Assembly (NCBI GenBank): GCA_018712515.1
Contig: DVGW01000022.1
Span: 1-64,000, forward strand
DNA: 64,000 bases
Direction of reading: 5' to 3'
From: Aphodovivens avicola
GTDB lineage: Bacteria; Actinomycetota; Coriobacteriia; Coriobacteriales; Eggerthellaceae
Every line of letters starts with the position of its first letter. Position 1 is the first letter of the stretch. The translations under genes and the position numbers were made by a program. The notes beneath the pieces are model-generated. The model ran no database searches. It worked only from the letters and a program-made list of their open reading frames with translations, and was not told where the DNA came from. Positions 41,225 through 52,170 of this stretch are shown here, piece after piece.

Positions 41225-42577
41225 ATGGTTGAAGGAGTGAAGGTGCTCGATCAGTTTTTCTCTCAGATATCGTTCATCGATATCTTCAATTTCAGCGTGT
41301 TCGCGGTATTCACCATTTGCTACACCTACCAGCTTTTCTACGTGCTCGTCGTCCTGACGCGCAAACCCAAGGAGCACGTCGCCAAGAAGAACCACCGCTT
41401 CGCCGTGGTGGTGTCCGCGCGCAACGAAAGCGCGGTCATCGGCGACCTCATCCATTCCATCAAGGTGCAGAACTATCCCGCCGAGCTCATCGACGTGTTC
41501 GTCATCGCCGACAACTGCACGGACAACACCGCCCAGGTCGCGCGCGATGCGGGCGCCATCGTCTTCCCGCGCCACAACACCGAGCAGGTGGGCAAGGGCT
41601 ACGCGCTCGACTACGGCTTCTCGGTCATCCGCTCGCAGTACGCCGACAAGGGCTACGAGGCCTACTTCGTCTTCGACGCCGACAACGTCCTCGACGTGAA
41701 CTACTTCCGCGAGATGAACAAGACCTTCGACGCCGGCGCCAAGGCGTCCACGAGCTACCGCAACTCCAAGAACTACGGTTCCAACTGGATCTCCGCCGGC
41801 TATGCCGTGTGGTTCCTGCGCGAGGCCAAGTTCCTCAACCAGGCGCGCCTGACGCTCAACACCAGCTGCGCCATCTCGGGCACGGGCTTCTTCATCGCCG
41901 CCGACGTCATCGAGAAGGCGGGCGGCTGGAAGTGGCACCTGCTCACCGAGGACATCGAGTTCTCCGCGTCGAGCATCCTGCAGGGCGTGCGCATCGCCTA
42001 CACGCCCACGGCGATCCTCTACGACGAGCAGCCCATCACCTTCCGCGACTCGTGGAACCAGCGCTTCCGCTGGGCGAAGGGCTTCTACCAGGTGTTCGGC
42101 AAGTACGGCTGGCGTCTGGTCAAGGGCATCTTCACCAACCCCAAGGGCCATCGCTTCGCCTGCTACGACATGCTGATGACCATCGCGCCGGGCATGCTGC
42201 TTACCATCGTGTCGGTCCTGTTCAACGCGATCATCATCGCCATGGCGGCGGCGGGCCTCATGTCCACCGGCGTCATGGTCGCCTCCTCGATCAGCTCCAT
42301 CTGCTTCTGCCTGATGAACTACGTGATCTTCATGTTCATGTTCGGCGTCCTGACGACGTTCGTCGAGTGGGACTCGATCCGCTCCACCACGGGCAAGAAG
42401 GTGCTCTACATGTTCACCTTCCCGCTGTTCATGCTGACCTACATCCCGATCGCGCTCGTGGCGCTCGTCAAGAAGTGCAGCTGGAAGCCGATCACCCACA
42501 GCATCTCGGTGGACGTCGCGGAGTTCTCCGAAACCCCCGCCGCCGCAGCCGAGCACGGCAAGAGGGTCTCGCTGTAG
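41225..42577 (+). CDS. Processive family 2 glycosyltransferase, membrane-bound
   Basis: This 450-residue membrane enzyme is of the cellulose-synthase/hyaluronan-synthase/IcaA type. A helix lies at about 15-40, the catalytic domain has VVVSARNESAVIGDLI, FVFDADNVLD (DxD), AISGTGFFIAADVI, LLTEDIEFS (TED) and QRFRWAKGF (QxxRW), and four helices follow from about 305 to 425. These features mark it as processive and able to export its polymer, probably an exopolysaccharide. No PilZ domain or polysaccharide partner gene is attached. The ATG at 41225 is preferred; a GTG at 41243 with AAGGAG five bases upstream is a serious alternative. A strong terminator follows. Confidence 0.87.
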   Translation: MVEGVKVLDQFFSQISFIDIFNFSVFAVFTICYTYQLFYVLVVLTRKPKEHVAKKNHRFAVVVSARNESAVIGDLIHSIKVQNYPAELIDVFVIADNCTDNTAQVARDAGAIVFPRHNTEQVGKGYALDYGFSVIRSQYADKGYEAYFVFDADNVLDVNYFREMNKTFDAGAKASTSYRNSKNYGSNWISAGYAVWFLREAKFLNQARLTLNTSCAISGTGFFIAADVIEKAGGWKWHLLTEDIEFSASSILQGVRIAYTPTAILYDEQPITFRDSWNQRFRWAKGFYQVFGKYGWRLVKGIFTNPKGHRFACYDMLMTIAPGMLLTIVSVLFNAIIIAMAAAGLMSTGVMVASSISSICFCLMNYVIFMFMFGVLTTFVEWDSIRSTTGKKVLYMFTFPLFMLTYIPIALVALVKKCSWKPITHSISVDVAEFSETPAAAAEHGKRVSL

Positions 42578-42608
42578 GATCGCGCTCGCACGGCATCCCC
42601 GTCTACCC

Positions 42609-42640
42609 AGCGCCGCCCGATCGGGCGGCGCTTTTCGTTT
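42609..42640 (+). terminator. Rho-independent terminator of the GT2 gene
   Basis: A perfect 22-base palindrome at 42610-42631 is followed by TTTTCGTTT. It lies about 30 bases after the GT2 stop. Confidence 0.88.
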
Positions 42641-42680
42641 CGCGATGGGAAAAGGGGCGGTTGCCATCCCTCCTGTTTGG

Positions 42681-42715
42681 CAAAATGAGAAAAAGTGACT
42701 GTCCCTTTTTCTCAT
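42681..42715 (-). terminator. Terminator overlapping the comF stop
   Basis: ATGAGAAAAAG (42685-42695) and CTTTTTCTCAT (42705-42715) pair perfectly around a nine-base loop, and TTTTG follows on the minus strand. The right arm includes the comF stop codon. Confidence 0.75.
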
Positions 42716-43455
42716 CCCCAGACGCGGGCGAAGGTGAGGCAGCGTACTTGCTGCGCACCGGCGGCGAGCAGGGCGTCGGTCGCGGCGAACAGGGTGGCGC
42801 CGGTCGTGTAGACGTCGTCGATCAGAAGCACCCGCTCGGGAATGCTCGCCCCGGGCAGCGCCGTGAACGCCTCCGCCATGTTCTTTGCGCGCTCGGCGCG
42901 GTCGAGCCCGCGCTGGTCGGCGGAGCGCGGGCGGGCGAGGGGTTGCGCGAGGGGCATGCCCGTCGCGGCGGACAGCTCGCGTGCGAGCAGGTCCACGTGA
43001 TCGAAGCCGCGGCGTCTGACCGCGCGGGCCGTCGCCGGCACCCCGACGAGCACCGGCTGCTCCGCGCGCCATGCGGGGTGGATGACGCGCGCCATGAGAT
43101 CGGCCATCTCGACCGCCAGACGCCGCTCGCCTTGGTCCTTGTAGGCGCGCACGATGCGGGCGCCCGCGTCGTCGAACGCGATGGAGCTCGCGCAGGAGGC
43201 GAAGGGCGGGCGCTTCCTTTCCAGGGGAGCGAGGACCGTCGCGTTGCATTCGGTGCACTGCGCGCGTCCCAGCGGCGCGCCGCAACGCGGGCAGGCGCGC
43301 CACCAGTCGAGGTAGGGCAGGCGCATCTTGCAAGATTCGCACAGCACCGCGCCCGGGACGTCGCATACCGCGCAGCGCGTCGGCCAGAGCGTCTCGGCGA
43401 TCGCCTCGAAGGCTGCGCGCCCGTAATCCGCGGCTCTGTCGGGAAATGCGTTCAT
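42712..43455 (-). CDS. comF: ComF-family phosphoribosyltransferase-like protein
   Basis: This 247-residue protein is of the ComF family, required for DNA uptake in naturally competent species and found widely elsewhere. The N-terminal part binds zinc (TRCAVCDVPGAVLCESC and ACPRCGAPLGRAQCTEC), and the C-terminal part is a type I phosphoribosyltransferase fold with VLLIDDVYTTGATLFAA near residue 205 and the ComF-type RRRGFDHVDLLARELS. The ATG at 43455 with GAGGG close upstream gives a normal N-terminus; an earlier ATG at 43488 adds a basic stretch only. No other competence genes are in the window. Confidence 0.88.
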   Translation of the reverse strand: MNAFPDRAADYGRAAFEAIAETLWPTRCAVCDVPGAVLCESCKMRLPYLDWWRACPRCGAPLGRAQCTECNATVLAPLERKRPPFASCASSIAFDDAGARIVRAYKDQGERRLAVEMADLMARVIHPAWRAEQPVLVGVPATARAVRRRGFDHVDLLARELSAATGMPLAQPLARPRSADQRGLDRAERAKNMAEAFTALPGASIPERVLLIDDVYTTGATLFAATDALLAAGAQQVRCLTFARVWG

Positions 43456-43635
43456 CCCTCGACGGTAGCGCCGCGATGACGCTCGCACGGCTCAAAGCGG
43501 CCGCATCGGGTCGATGCGCATCCAGCCGACGTCTTACGCGATTCCAATGCAAATCTCGCATGCGCTCTGCGCGTAGGGGATTCGGGACATGTTGAGTGTT
43601 CCCTCTAGCTGCGCTTTCGGCGTTCCGAGCGATCT

Positions 43636-43919
43636 GCTACACTTTGATGAGCTCCTTTCGGGTCTGTAGTTGCGGGAGAGATCCCAAGTCCAAGGCAGAC
43701 GCGGTCGAAAGGATCCACGTAAGCTGCGCGGCGACGCGCAGCGATCATGGCGCGTCCTAGAGGTAAGCCGCACCGCCCGTTGACTCAAGCGACATCCGGT
43801 CGCGGCGGGCGAGAGGGAGACGGGTTAACGCTCAATCCCCAGTGCGCGGGTGTGGGGGCAAAGACTAGGTCAGCCGGAGGGGGCTCATCGTATGTATGAA
43901 CGCGGATGGAGGCTGTGAA
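43636..43919 (+). ncRNA. Long structured leader of a solute-binding-protein gene, type unknown
   Basis: TACACT at 43638-43643 can serve as a -10, giving a leader of about 270 nt. Visible pairings are CCTTTCG (43654-43660) with CGAAAGG (43706-43712), GTCTG (43662-43666) with CAGAC (43696-43700), a GGGA/TCCC stem with GAGA tetraloop (43674-43685), GCTGCGC (43723-43729) with GCGCAGC (43736-43742), and GCGAC (43789-43793) with GTCGC (43799-43803) inside CGCCCG/CGGGCG. The spacing and conservation-like look suggest a riboswitch or other cis-acting RNA. I compared it from memory with lysine, glycine, cobalamin, SAM, TPP and guanidine-I cores and found no match. There is no credible open frame. Confidence 0.5.
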
Positions 43920-44864
43920 ATGCGTTTGAAAGCTCTTATCGCCACCTGCGTCGCCACGGTGGCGGCCGTGGCGGCACTGACGGGCTGCTCGTCGTCGGAG
44001 CCCTACACGCCGCCCGAGACAACGCCTGCCGTCTCGTCTCCGGCGATCATCGAGGACGGCGTGCTGCATGTGGGCGTCAACGCCTCCGCCGCCCCCTTGG
44101 CGGGTCAGAACAGCTCGGGCGACCTGGTGGGCTTCGACGTCGACCTGGCGGCCGCCCTCGCCGATGCGCTCGGGCTCAAGGTCGAGGTGACCGACGTGGG
44201 AGCCAACGGCGCCTCCGCGCTCTCCCAGGGCAACGTCGACATCGTGCTCGGCGTCGAGCAGGATTCCTCGTCTGCTTCGGTATGGGAGTCCGATCCCTAC
44301 CTCCAGACGGGCATCGCCCTGTTCGCCGCCGACGCCAACGCCCAGGTTCCCACCAAGGAGTCCGCTCCCAAGATCGCCGTGCAGACCTCCTCGACCAGCT
44401 CGTGGCTGGCTGAGAACGAGTTCGGCGCCGAAGCCCTCGTCCGCGTCAACGGGCTCGCCGACGCGTTCAAGGCGCTGGGCGGCCAGGCTCAATACGCCGC
44501 CGCCGACGCCGTGCGCGGCACCTACGTGCTCTCCGACGACAGCCTGGGCGTCGATGCCTCCATCATCGCGCTCATGCAGCAGCCGAGCGGCTACTGCGTC
44601 GCCCTGCTCGATTCCAACTCCCAGCTGAAGCAGGCGATCGCCGATGCGCTCTCCTCGATCACGGACGGCGGTCTCATGACCGTCCTGGAGAAGAAGTGGC
44701 TGGGCGTCGAGTGGGATCTCTCCGATGTGCCCCTGACGGCCGGCGCGACCGCGCAGCCCGAGGAGGAGGCCGCCGGCGAGGGCGACGCCGCCGAGGGCGA
44801 GGGCCAGGCTCCCGCCGAGGGCTCGACCAACGCGGTGACCCCCGAGGACGTGGCGGCTGCGTAA
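43920..44864 (+). CDS. Amino-acid-type solute-binding lipoprotein
   Basis: This 314-residue lipoprotein belongs to family 3 solute-binding proteins (PBPb). The signal peptide ends AALTGC with C23 lipidated. The mature part has EDGVLHVGVNASAAPLAGQ, GDLVGFDVDLAAALADALGLKV and a typical late block (ADALSSITDGGLMTVLEKKWLG). After residue 290 comes an acidic Glu/Ala/Gly tail (EEEAAGEGDAAEGEGQAPAEG) not part of the fold. ATG 43920 has ATGGAGG upstream; an in-frame ATG at 43896 would put polar residues before the signal peptide. No permease or ATPase is next to it, so it is an orphan component. A terminator follows. Confidence 0.87.
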   Translation: MRLKALIATCVATVAAVAALTGCSSSEPYTPPETTPAVSSPAIIEDGVLHVGVNASAAPLAGQNSSGDLVGFDVDLAAALADALGLKVEVTDVGANGASALSQGNVDIVLGVEQDSSSASVWESDPYLQTGIALFAADANAQVPTKESAPKIAVQTSSTSSWLAENEFGAEALVRVNGLADAFKALGGQAQYAAADAVRGTYVLSDDSLGVDASIIALMQQPSGYCVALLDSNSQLKQAIADALSSITDGGLMTVLEKKWLGVEWDLSDVPLTAGATAQPEEEAAGEGDAAEGEGQAPAEGSTNAVTPEDVAAA

Positions 44865-44894
44865 CGCCCGTCTCGGTTCGGCTCCCCAGACGAG

Positions 44895-44925
44895 AAAAGG
44901 CTCCGTCGAACGACGGAGCCTTTTT
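44895..44925. terminator. Bidirectional terminator
   Basis: GGCTCCGTC (44899-44907) pairs with GACGGAGCC (44912-44920) around GAAC, flanked by AAAA and TTTTT. It serves the solute-binding gene on the plus strand and probably sufB on the minus strand, whose stop is at 44959. Confidence 0.92.
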
Positions 44926-44958
44926 CATTGCTGCGGGGGGTATCGTCGCCGCGAGGCG

Positions 44959-45888
44959 CTAGTTCAGGAAGTCGTCGATGATCTCCTGCTCGGCCTCCTC
45001 CTCGGTCAGGCCCAGGGTCATCAGCTTGACGATCTGGTCGCCGGCGATCTTGCCGATGGCGGCCTCGTGGATGAGCTGGGCGTCCTCGTCGGCGGCCTCG
45101 ATGCCGGGGATCGCCTTCACCTTGGCGTTGCCCATGATGATGGCGTCGCACTGCACATGGCCGTGGCATTTGGCCTCGCCGATGACGAGCGGGTTGAAGA
45201 TCTGGACCGAATCGTCCTGGGCGACCGAGCGCGAGATCACCTGCACGGTGGAGTCCTCGCCCTTGAGCTCGACCTTCATGTTGGACGTCGCCTCCTGCTT
45301 GTCGTGCGTCAGCAGCTTCTCGATAAGCACGAGCTTGGCGCCGGCGGCGAGCTCGGCGTTGGTGTCGCGGACGGTGGATGTCACGCCGCGCAGCTGGACC
45401 ATCTCCATCTCGCAGAAGGAATCCTCCTCCATGTAGACGTTGGTGGTGGGGTTCAGGATGCGCTCGCCGGTCCCCTCGCCCTGGCCGTAGTGCTTCTCGA
45501 CGTAGGAGACGCGGCTGTTCTTGCCGATATAGAAGCTGTGGATGCCGTCGTGCTCGCTGGCCTCGTCGCCGCAGTTGTGGATGCCGCAGCCGGCGACGAT
45601 CTTCACGTCGCAGTCATCGCCGATGTAGAACGTGTTGTAGACGACGTCCTTCATGCCGGATTTGGTGACGATGACGGGGATGTAGACCGTCTCGCCTTTG
45701 GTGCCGGGCTTGATGCGGATGTCGATGCCGGGGTTGTCGGTCTTCGTCTCGATGTCGATGTACGCCGACGAGTGGCGCTCGACGAGCTGGCCGTCCTTGC
45801 GGATGTTGAACGCGCCTTTGGGCATGCCGTGCATGTTGGCGATCTCGGAGAGCAGGCTCTCGTCGATGGGGGAAAGATCAACTGCCAT
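44959..45888 (-). CDS. sufB: SufB/SufD-family scaffold of a minimal SUF system
   Basis: This 309-residue protein is the SufBD-type partner of the SufC ATPase, assembling Fe-S clusters in the cytoplasm. It is much shorter than E. coli SufB and corresponds to the compact SmsB type of two-gene systems known from methanogens and some anaerobic bacteria. The beta-helix core includes VKIVAGCGIHNCGDEASEHDGIH, SFYIGKNSRVSYVEKHYGQGEG, KCHGHVQCDAIIMG and the end block HEAAIGKIAGDQIVKLMTLGLTEEEAEQEII. TAGGAG precedes the ATG. No sufS, sufU or sufD is in the window. It follows sufC after 58 bp that include a small CCCGCG/CGCGGG hairpin. Confidence 0.9.
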   Translation of the reverse strand: MAVDLSPIDESLLSEIANMHGMPKGAFNIRKDGQLVERHSSAYIDIETKTDNPGIDIRIKPGTKGETVYIPVIVTKSGMKDVVYNTFYIGDDCDVKIVAGCGIHNCGDEASEHDGIHSFYIGKNSRVSYVEKHYGQGEGTGERILNPTTNVYMEEDSFCEMEMVQLRGVTSTVRDTNAELAAGAKLVLIEKLLTHDKQEATSNMKVELKGEDSTVQVISRSVAQDDSVQIFNPLVIGEAKCHGHVQCDAIIMGNAKVKAIPGIEAADEDAQLIHEAAIGKIAGDQIVKLMTLGLTEEEAEQEIIDDFLN

Positions 45889-45946
45889 GATGGGCTCCTA
45901 TCTCATATCCCGCATCCCGCCCGCGGTTGCGCGGGAGGGGATGGCG

Positions 45947-46723
45947 TTAGCAGGTGGTGGGGATCTCGGTCAGGTGGAGTTCGGTGGGCTCGGAGAGCCT
46001 GCAACCGGGGATGCCCTTGGACACGAAGCCGAGCTGGGGCATCAGCTCCTCGGGCGTGCCGGTGCGCTCCACGCGGCCGTCGCGCAGCAGCACGATCTCG
46101 TCGGCGAGCTGGATGATGCGCTCCTGATGCGAGATGATGACGATCGAGCGGCCGTCGCGCGCCTCGTGGATGTCGCGGAACGTCTCGGTCAGGCGGTCGA
46201 AGCTCCACAGGTCGATGCCCGCCTCGGGCTCGTCGTAGATGGCCAGCTTCGGATCGCGCGCGAGGATCGTGGCGATCTCGATGCGCTTGACCTCGCCGCC
46301 GGAAAGCGACTTGTCGACCTCGCGCGTGAGGTAGGCCGCCGAGCACAGGCCGACCTTGGCCAGGTACTCGTTGCAGGCGAGCATCGGCAGCTTCCTGCCC
46401 GCGGCGATGTCGAGGAGCTTCTTGACCTTCATGCCCTTGAAGCGCGCGGGCTGCTGGAAGCCGTAGCCGATTCCCAGGTTGGCGCGCTCGGTGATGGACA
46501 GGTCGGTGATATCGGTTCCGTCGAAGATGATCTGGCCGCTCGTGGGCTTCTCGATGCCCATGATCAGCTTGGCGAGCGTCGACTTGCCGCCGCCGTTGGG
46601 TCCGGTGATGACCGTGAAGCGGTCGTCGGGGATCGTGATCGACAGGTCGTCGATGATCCGCTTGGTCTCCTTGGCGTTCTCCTGCACGGGAACGTCGAAG
46701 GTGATGTTCCTCAGTTCCAGCAT
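45947..46723 (-). CDS. sufC: SufC ATPase of a minimal SUF system
   Basis: This 258-residue ABC-type ATPase drives the SufBC complex. It has Walker A GPNGGGKSTLAKLIMG near residue 41, the SufC-type Q-loop GYGFQQPARFKGM, signature SLSGGEVKRIEIATIL, Walker B LAIYDEPEAGID with the SufC-specific EAGID, and switch histidine VIISHQERI. The open frame runs back to 46858, but the ATG at 46723 starts the family N-terminus (MLELRNITF) with GGAAGG upstream. A well-formed promoter with an overlapping palindrome lies at 46753-46792. sufB follows in the same direction. Confidence 0.92.
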   Translation of the reverse strand: MLELRNITFDVPVQENAKETKRIIDDLSITIPDDRFTVITGPNGGGKSTLAKLIMGIEKPTSGQIIFDGTDITDLSITERANLGIGYGFQQPARFKGMKVKKLLDIAAGRKLPMLACNEYLAKVGLCSAAYLTREVDKSLSGGEVKRIEIATILARDPKLAIYDEPEAGIDLWSFDRLTETFRDIHEARDGRSIVIISHQERIIQLADEIVLLRDGRVERTGTPEELMPQLGFVSKGIPGCRLSEPTELHLTEIPTTC

Positions 46724-46752
46724 GATGGATACCTTCCGTGTCTCTCGTCTAT

Positions 46753-46792
46753 TTACTACTGAATTAGTAACATTTATGGAGGACCCTGTCAA
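46753..46792 (-). promoter_or_regulatory. sufCB promoter with overlapping palindromic operator
   Basis: On the minus strand, TTGACA (46787-46792) is a perfect -35, and TACTAA (46764-46769) follows after exactly 17 bases. A perfect inverted repeat, TTACTA with TAGTAA around six bases (46753-46770), covers the -10. A repressor bound there would block transcription, and an Rrf2-type Fe-S sensor is the usual regulator of such genes. No regulator gene lies in the window. Confidence 0.7.
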
Positions 46793-46854
46793 GGATTCTC
46801 CCGTTGTCCCTCTTGCAACGTTTTGTTTCGTCGGTTGGCATGCGCATCCCGGCG

Positions 46855-49836
46855 TCACGCGTTGAGCAGATCGATCACCTCGAAGCCTGCTTTCGCGCCT
46901 TCGATGATCGCGCGGTTTCCGAACACGCAGCGCGCGTCGTGGGAGACGGCCGCCTCGATGACGTCGGCGAGCTCGTCAAGCGCGCCGCGGTCGGCGGCGA
47001 CCATGCGGGCGCGGGCGGCCAGGCGGTCTTCCGGCGTGCGTCCGGCGAAGTACGCGCTGTCCTGGCGGTTGATGAGCGCGCGCGCTTTCTGGGGGCTGTC
47101 GAAGCCCGCCACGGTGCTCACCACGTAGCCGTCGAACTCCTCGGGCGCGGGGTTAAACGCGCGCAGCCACGCCGGCGCCGCCGCGAAGCGCGCGAGCGTC
47201 TCGTCGAGGTGCGGGTCGCGGTAGGAGTAGAAGCGCAGCGCGCCCGTGCGTTGCGCCTGGAAGCCGACGCCGTAGGCGCCGCCGCGCACGCGCACCTCGT
47301 TCCAGAGGTAGTCGTAGGTGAGGGCGCGCACGCCCACCTGCCAGGCGGCGGAGTAGGGCGTCGCCTCATCGAGCAGGCGCCGATCAAACCCGAGGGAGGC
47401 GTAGCACACGTCCGTCGGAACGATGAACGCCTCGTTGCGCACGATGGGCGCGGGGATGACGAGGCGCGGCGCATCCGCGGCGCCTCTTGCGGCGGGAAGC
47501 CCGTCCGCGAGGGCCCAGAACGCCTCGTAGTCGGCATCGGATCCCGCGAAGCTGAGCGTGAGCCCCGCGCGCGTGAAGAGGCGGTCGGCAAGCCCGCGCA
47601 GACGCGCGACGAGGTCGTCGGCGCGCGCGTCGAAGTCGGCGAGCAGCTCCTTGAGGAAGCGGTAGTGGTCCACGCCGCCGAACTGCTCGCGCACGAGCGC
47701 GGCAGGGCTCGTGTAAGACGACGTGCGCATCATCGCGAAGGAGTGCCCCGCCTGGGCGAACGCCTGCTCGAGGCCGACTTTGCGCTGGGTGAGGACGTCT
47801 TTGATCTTGGCGGTGTCGGAGAAATCGGTCTCCGTCATGACCTCGACGGGGAGCTGTGCCAGATGGGCGAGGTTCTCGGACAGCGCGCTCGCGCTCGCGG
47901 CGAGCTTGATGCTCACGCGTTCGGGGTCGTGCTCGTCCTCGTAGGTCACCGGGCTGAACGAGAGGTTGCCGAGGCGGCCGTTGATCAGCGTGTCGAGCTC
48001 GGAGGCGCTGCGGCGCGCGGTGCCGAGCTTGCCTAGGACGGCGCAGAGGACGGCGACGTAGGGCAGCTCGTCGAACGAGACGGCGCTCAGATCGAAGTAG
48101 CGGTACGCGTAGGCGATGCCGTGCGTGGGCACCTCATGGCGGATGCAGGGGATAGGCGCGTTCCCGTCGAGGCCGTAGGCGGGCTCCGAGGGGGCCTGCT
48201 CCACATCGGAGCGCGCGAGCCGCGGCAAGGCGGCGAGCGCCTCGGGGGAGTCCTCCTCGGACTGCATGCGGCGCAGCTTCTCGACCTCGTCGTCGATGCG
48301 GGCGAAGTCCTCCTCGGTCATCGACGCCTCGAGCGCGGCGAGGCGTGCGGCCTCGTCGGAGACGCCTTCGCGCGCCTGGGGACGCACCTCGACCTCGGCC
48401 TGGTGCGGGTTGTCCAAAAACACCTCGCGGATGAGCGTCTCGAAGTAATCCGTCTCGAGCGCCTCCCGCAGTTTGGCGAAATCCTCCTCGTAGCGCAGGT
48501 AGCGCGTGGCATCCTCATCGTCGTAGAGCCATCCGGAAAGCGCGTTGATGGCGAGCGCCACGCCGTCCGCCATGCCGTACTCGCCTTCGCGCATGACGAA
48601 CTCGTAGCGGGAAAGCGACGCCTCGACGAGCGCATGGTCGAGGCCGCCGTCGGCCAGGCGCGAAAGCTCGGCGCGCGCGGTGTCGCGGAATCGCTCGGCT
48701 CCGCCTTCGAGCATTCCCTTCAGCTCGATGATGGCGAAGGGCTGCAGCGTCGCTTCGGCGAGCGAGCCCAGGGCGTCACCGGCAAGCTGCGCATCGAGCA
48801 GCGCGCGCTTGAGCGGCGCCTCGTTGCTGCCCATGATGGCGTCGAGCAGCACGTCGACCGCCATGACGCGCAGGCGCTCGCGCGCGCCGCCGATCACGAA
48901 TCCCAGCCCCATGCAGGCGTTTTCGGGCGCGGTGTCCATCGTGCGGACGACGCCGAGCCTGCACACGGGCTTCTGCGGTTCGATGCCGCGCGCCTCGAGC
49001 ACCGAAGGCCCCTCGGCGGTCTCGACCGCGCGCGCGGCGCGATCGGCCGCCTGCTCGTCGGCGACGGGGGACAGGTAGCGCTCGTCGAGGAACGCGAGCA
49101 CGCGGTCGACGTCCACGTTTCCGTACAGCGTCAGGTAGCTGTTGTCCAGCCGGTAGTGGCGCCGATGCTCGTCGAGGTAGCCCTCGTAGGTGAGCGTCGG
49201 GATGGCGCTGGGCTCGCCGCCGCTTTCGAAGCGGTAGCAGTTGTCGGGGAACAGCGAGGCCTGCAGCTCGTCGAACAGCACCGAGCTCGCATCGGAGAGC
49301 GCGCCTTTCATCTCGTTGTACACGACGCCGTTGAAGCGCAGCCGGCCGGTCTGGCCGTCGGCGCCCTCCTCGGCGTCGGCGAGCTCGAAGTGCCAGCCTT
49401 CCTGCTCGAACACCCCGCGCTTCTCGTAGATCGAAGGGTGCAGCACGGCGTCGAGGTAGACGTCCATCAAGTTGAGCAGATCCTGCTCGTTGGTGCTCGC
49501 GACGGGATACATCGTCTTGTCGGAGAAGGTGAGCGCGTTCAAAAACGTCTGCATCGAGCTTTTGAGGAGGTTGACGAACGGTTCCTTCACCGGGAACTTG
49601 CGCGAGCCGTTGAGAACCGAATGCTCCAGGATGTGGAAGACGCCGGTGTCGTCTTTGGGCGGCGTCTTGAACGAGATCGAGAACGCCTTGTTGGAATCGT
49701 CGTTTTTGAGATACAGCAGGCGCGCGCCGCTTTTCTCATGCTTCAAGACGATAGCTTCGCCGTCGATCTCGGGAAGCGCCTCGCGCTTCTGGACGACGAA
49801 GCCGTGCGTCGAAGAGCCGGGTGTGAGTTCTTCCAT
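46855..49836 (-). CDS. M16C-type metallopeptidase (presequence-protease like)
   Basis: This 993-residue zinc peptidase resembles insulinase-like M16C enzymes such as PreP and Cym1. The inverted zinc motif HILEH has H68, E71 and H72, followed by SVLNGSRKFPVKEPFVNLLKSS, typical of the subfamily. FLNALTFSDKTMYPVASTNEQDL and GWHFEL are further landmarks. Two similar halves, the second non-catalytic, fit the length. It would degrade oligopeptides in the cytoplasm, a sensible partner for the opp importer just upstream. ATG 49836 with AAAGG upstream is chosen; earlier in-frame starts are in non-conserved sequence. Long frames on the opposite strand are artefacts of composition. Confidence 0.92.
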   Translation of the reverse strand: MEELTPGSSTHGFVVQKREALPEIDGEAIVLKHEKSGARLLYLKNDDSNKAFSISFKTPPKDDTGVFHILEHSVLNGSRKFPVKEPFVNLLKSSMQTFLNALTFSDKTMYPVASTNEQDLLNLMDVYLDAVLHPSIYEKRGVFEQEGWHFELADAEEGADGQTGRLRFNGVVYNEMKGALSDASSVLFDELQASLFPDNCYRFESGGEPSAIPTLTYEGYLDEHRRHYRLDNSYLTLYGNVDVDRVLAFLDERYLSPVADEQAADRAARAVETAEGPSVLEARGIEPQKPVCRLGVVRTMDTAPENACMGLGFVIGGARERLRVMAVDVLLDAIMGSNEAPLKRALLDAQLAGDALGSLAEATLQPFAIIELKGMLEGGAERFRDTARAELSRLADGGLDHALVEASLSRYEFVMREGEYGMADGVALAINALSGWLYDDEDATRYLRYEEDFAKLREALETDYFETLIREVFLDNPHQAEVEVRPQAREGVSDEAARLAALEASMTEEDFARIDDEVEKLRRMQSEEDSPEALAALPRLARSDVEQAPSEPAYGLDGNAPIPCIRHEVPTHGIAYAYRYFDLSAVSFDELPYVAVLCAVLGKLGTARRSASELDTLINGRLGNLSFSPVTYEDEHDPERVSIKLAASASALSENLAHLAQLPVEVMTETDFSDTAKIKDVLTQRKVGLEQAFAQAGHSFAMMRTSSYTSPAALVREQFGGVDHYRFLKELLADFDARADDLVARLRGLADRLFTRAGLTLSFAGSDADYEAFWALADGLPAARGAADAPRLVIPAPIVRNEAFIVPTDVCYASLGFDRRLLDEATPYSAAWQVGVRALTYDYLWNEVRVRGGAYGVGFQAQRTGALRFYSYRDPHLDETLARFAAAPAWLRAFNPAPEEFDGYVVSTVAGFDSPQKARALINRQDSAYFAGRTPEDRLAARARMVAADRGALDELADVIEAAVSHDARCVFGNRAIIEGAKAGFEVIDLLNA

Positions 49837-49944
49837 GCGAACTGCCTTTCTGGGTGGAGCCGCCTTGAGCGGCTCGAAGTGTGACAGTAAGCATTTTCCC
49901 ACAACGGGACGGCGAGACAAGGGGTAGGGCGGCCTCCCGCATAC

Positions 49945-49971
49945 GAAAACGGCCCGCACAGGGCGGGCCGT
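49945..49971 (-). terminator. Terminator of the opp operon
   Basis: ACGGCCCGC (49949-49957) pairs with GCGGGCCGT (49963-49971), followed on the minus strand by TTTTCG. It lies 25 bases after the oppF stop. Confidence 0.85.
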
Positions 49972-49995
49972 CGGTGCATGCTATGGCGCGGAGCG

Positions 49996-52166
<2,171 letters not shown>

Positions 52167-52170
52167 GGAA

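Noticed and set aside
43666..43880. Group I intron, from TTGCGGGA and GACTA strings in the leader
   Set aside because: The matching later element (ATAGTCC-like) and splice context are missing.
43636..43919. Known riboswitch or SRP/RNase P RNA ahead of the binding-protein gene
   Set aside because: The conserved cores of lysine, glycine, cobalamin, SAM, TPP and guanidine-I RNAs and the GGTCAGGTCCGGAAGGAAGC-type or GAGGAAAGTCC strings are not present.
48121..49884. 587-codon open frame opposite the M16C peptidase
   Set aside because: It has no recognisable domain and the peptidase frame is complete with its zinc motif.
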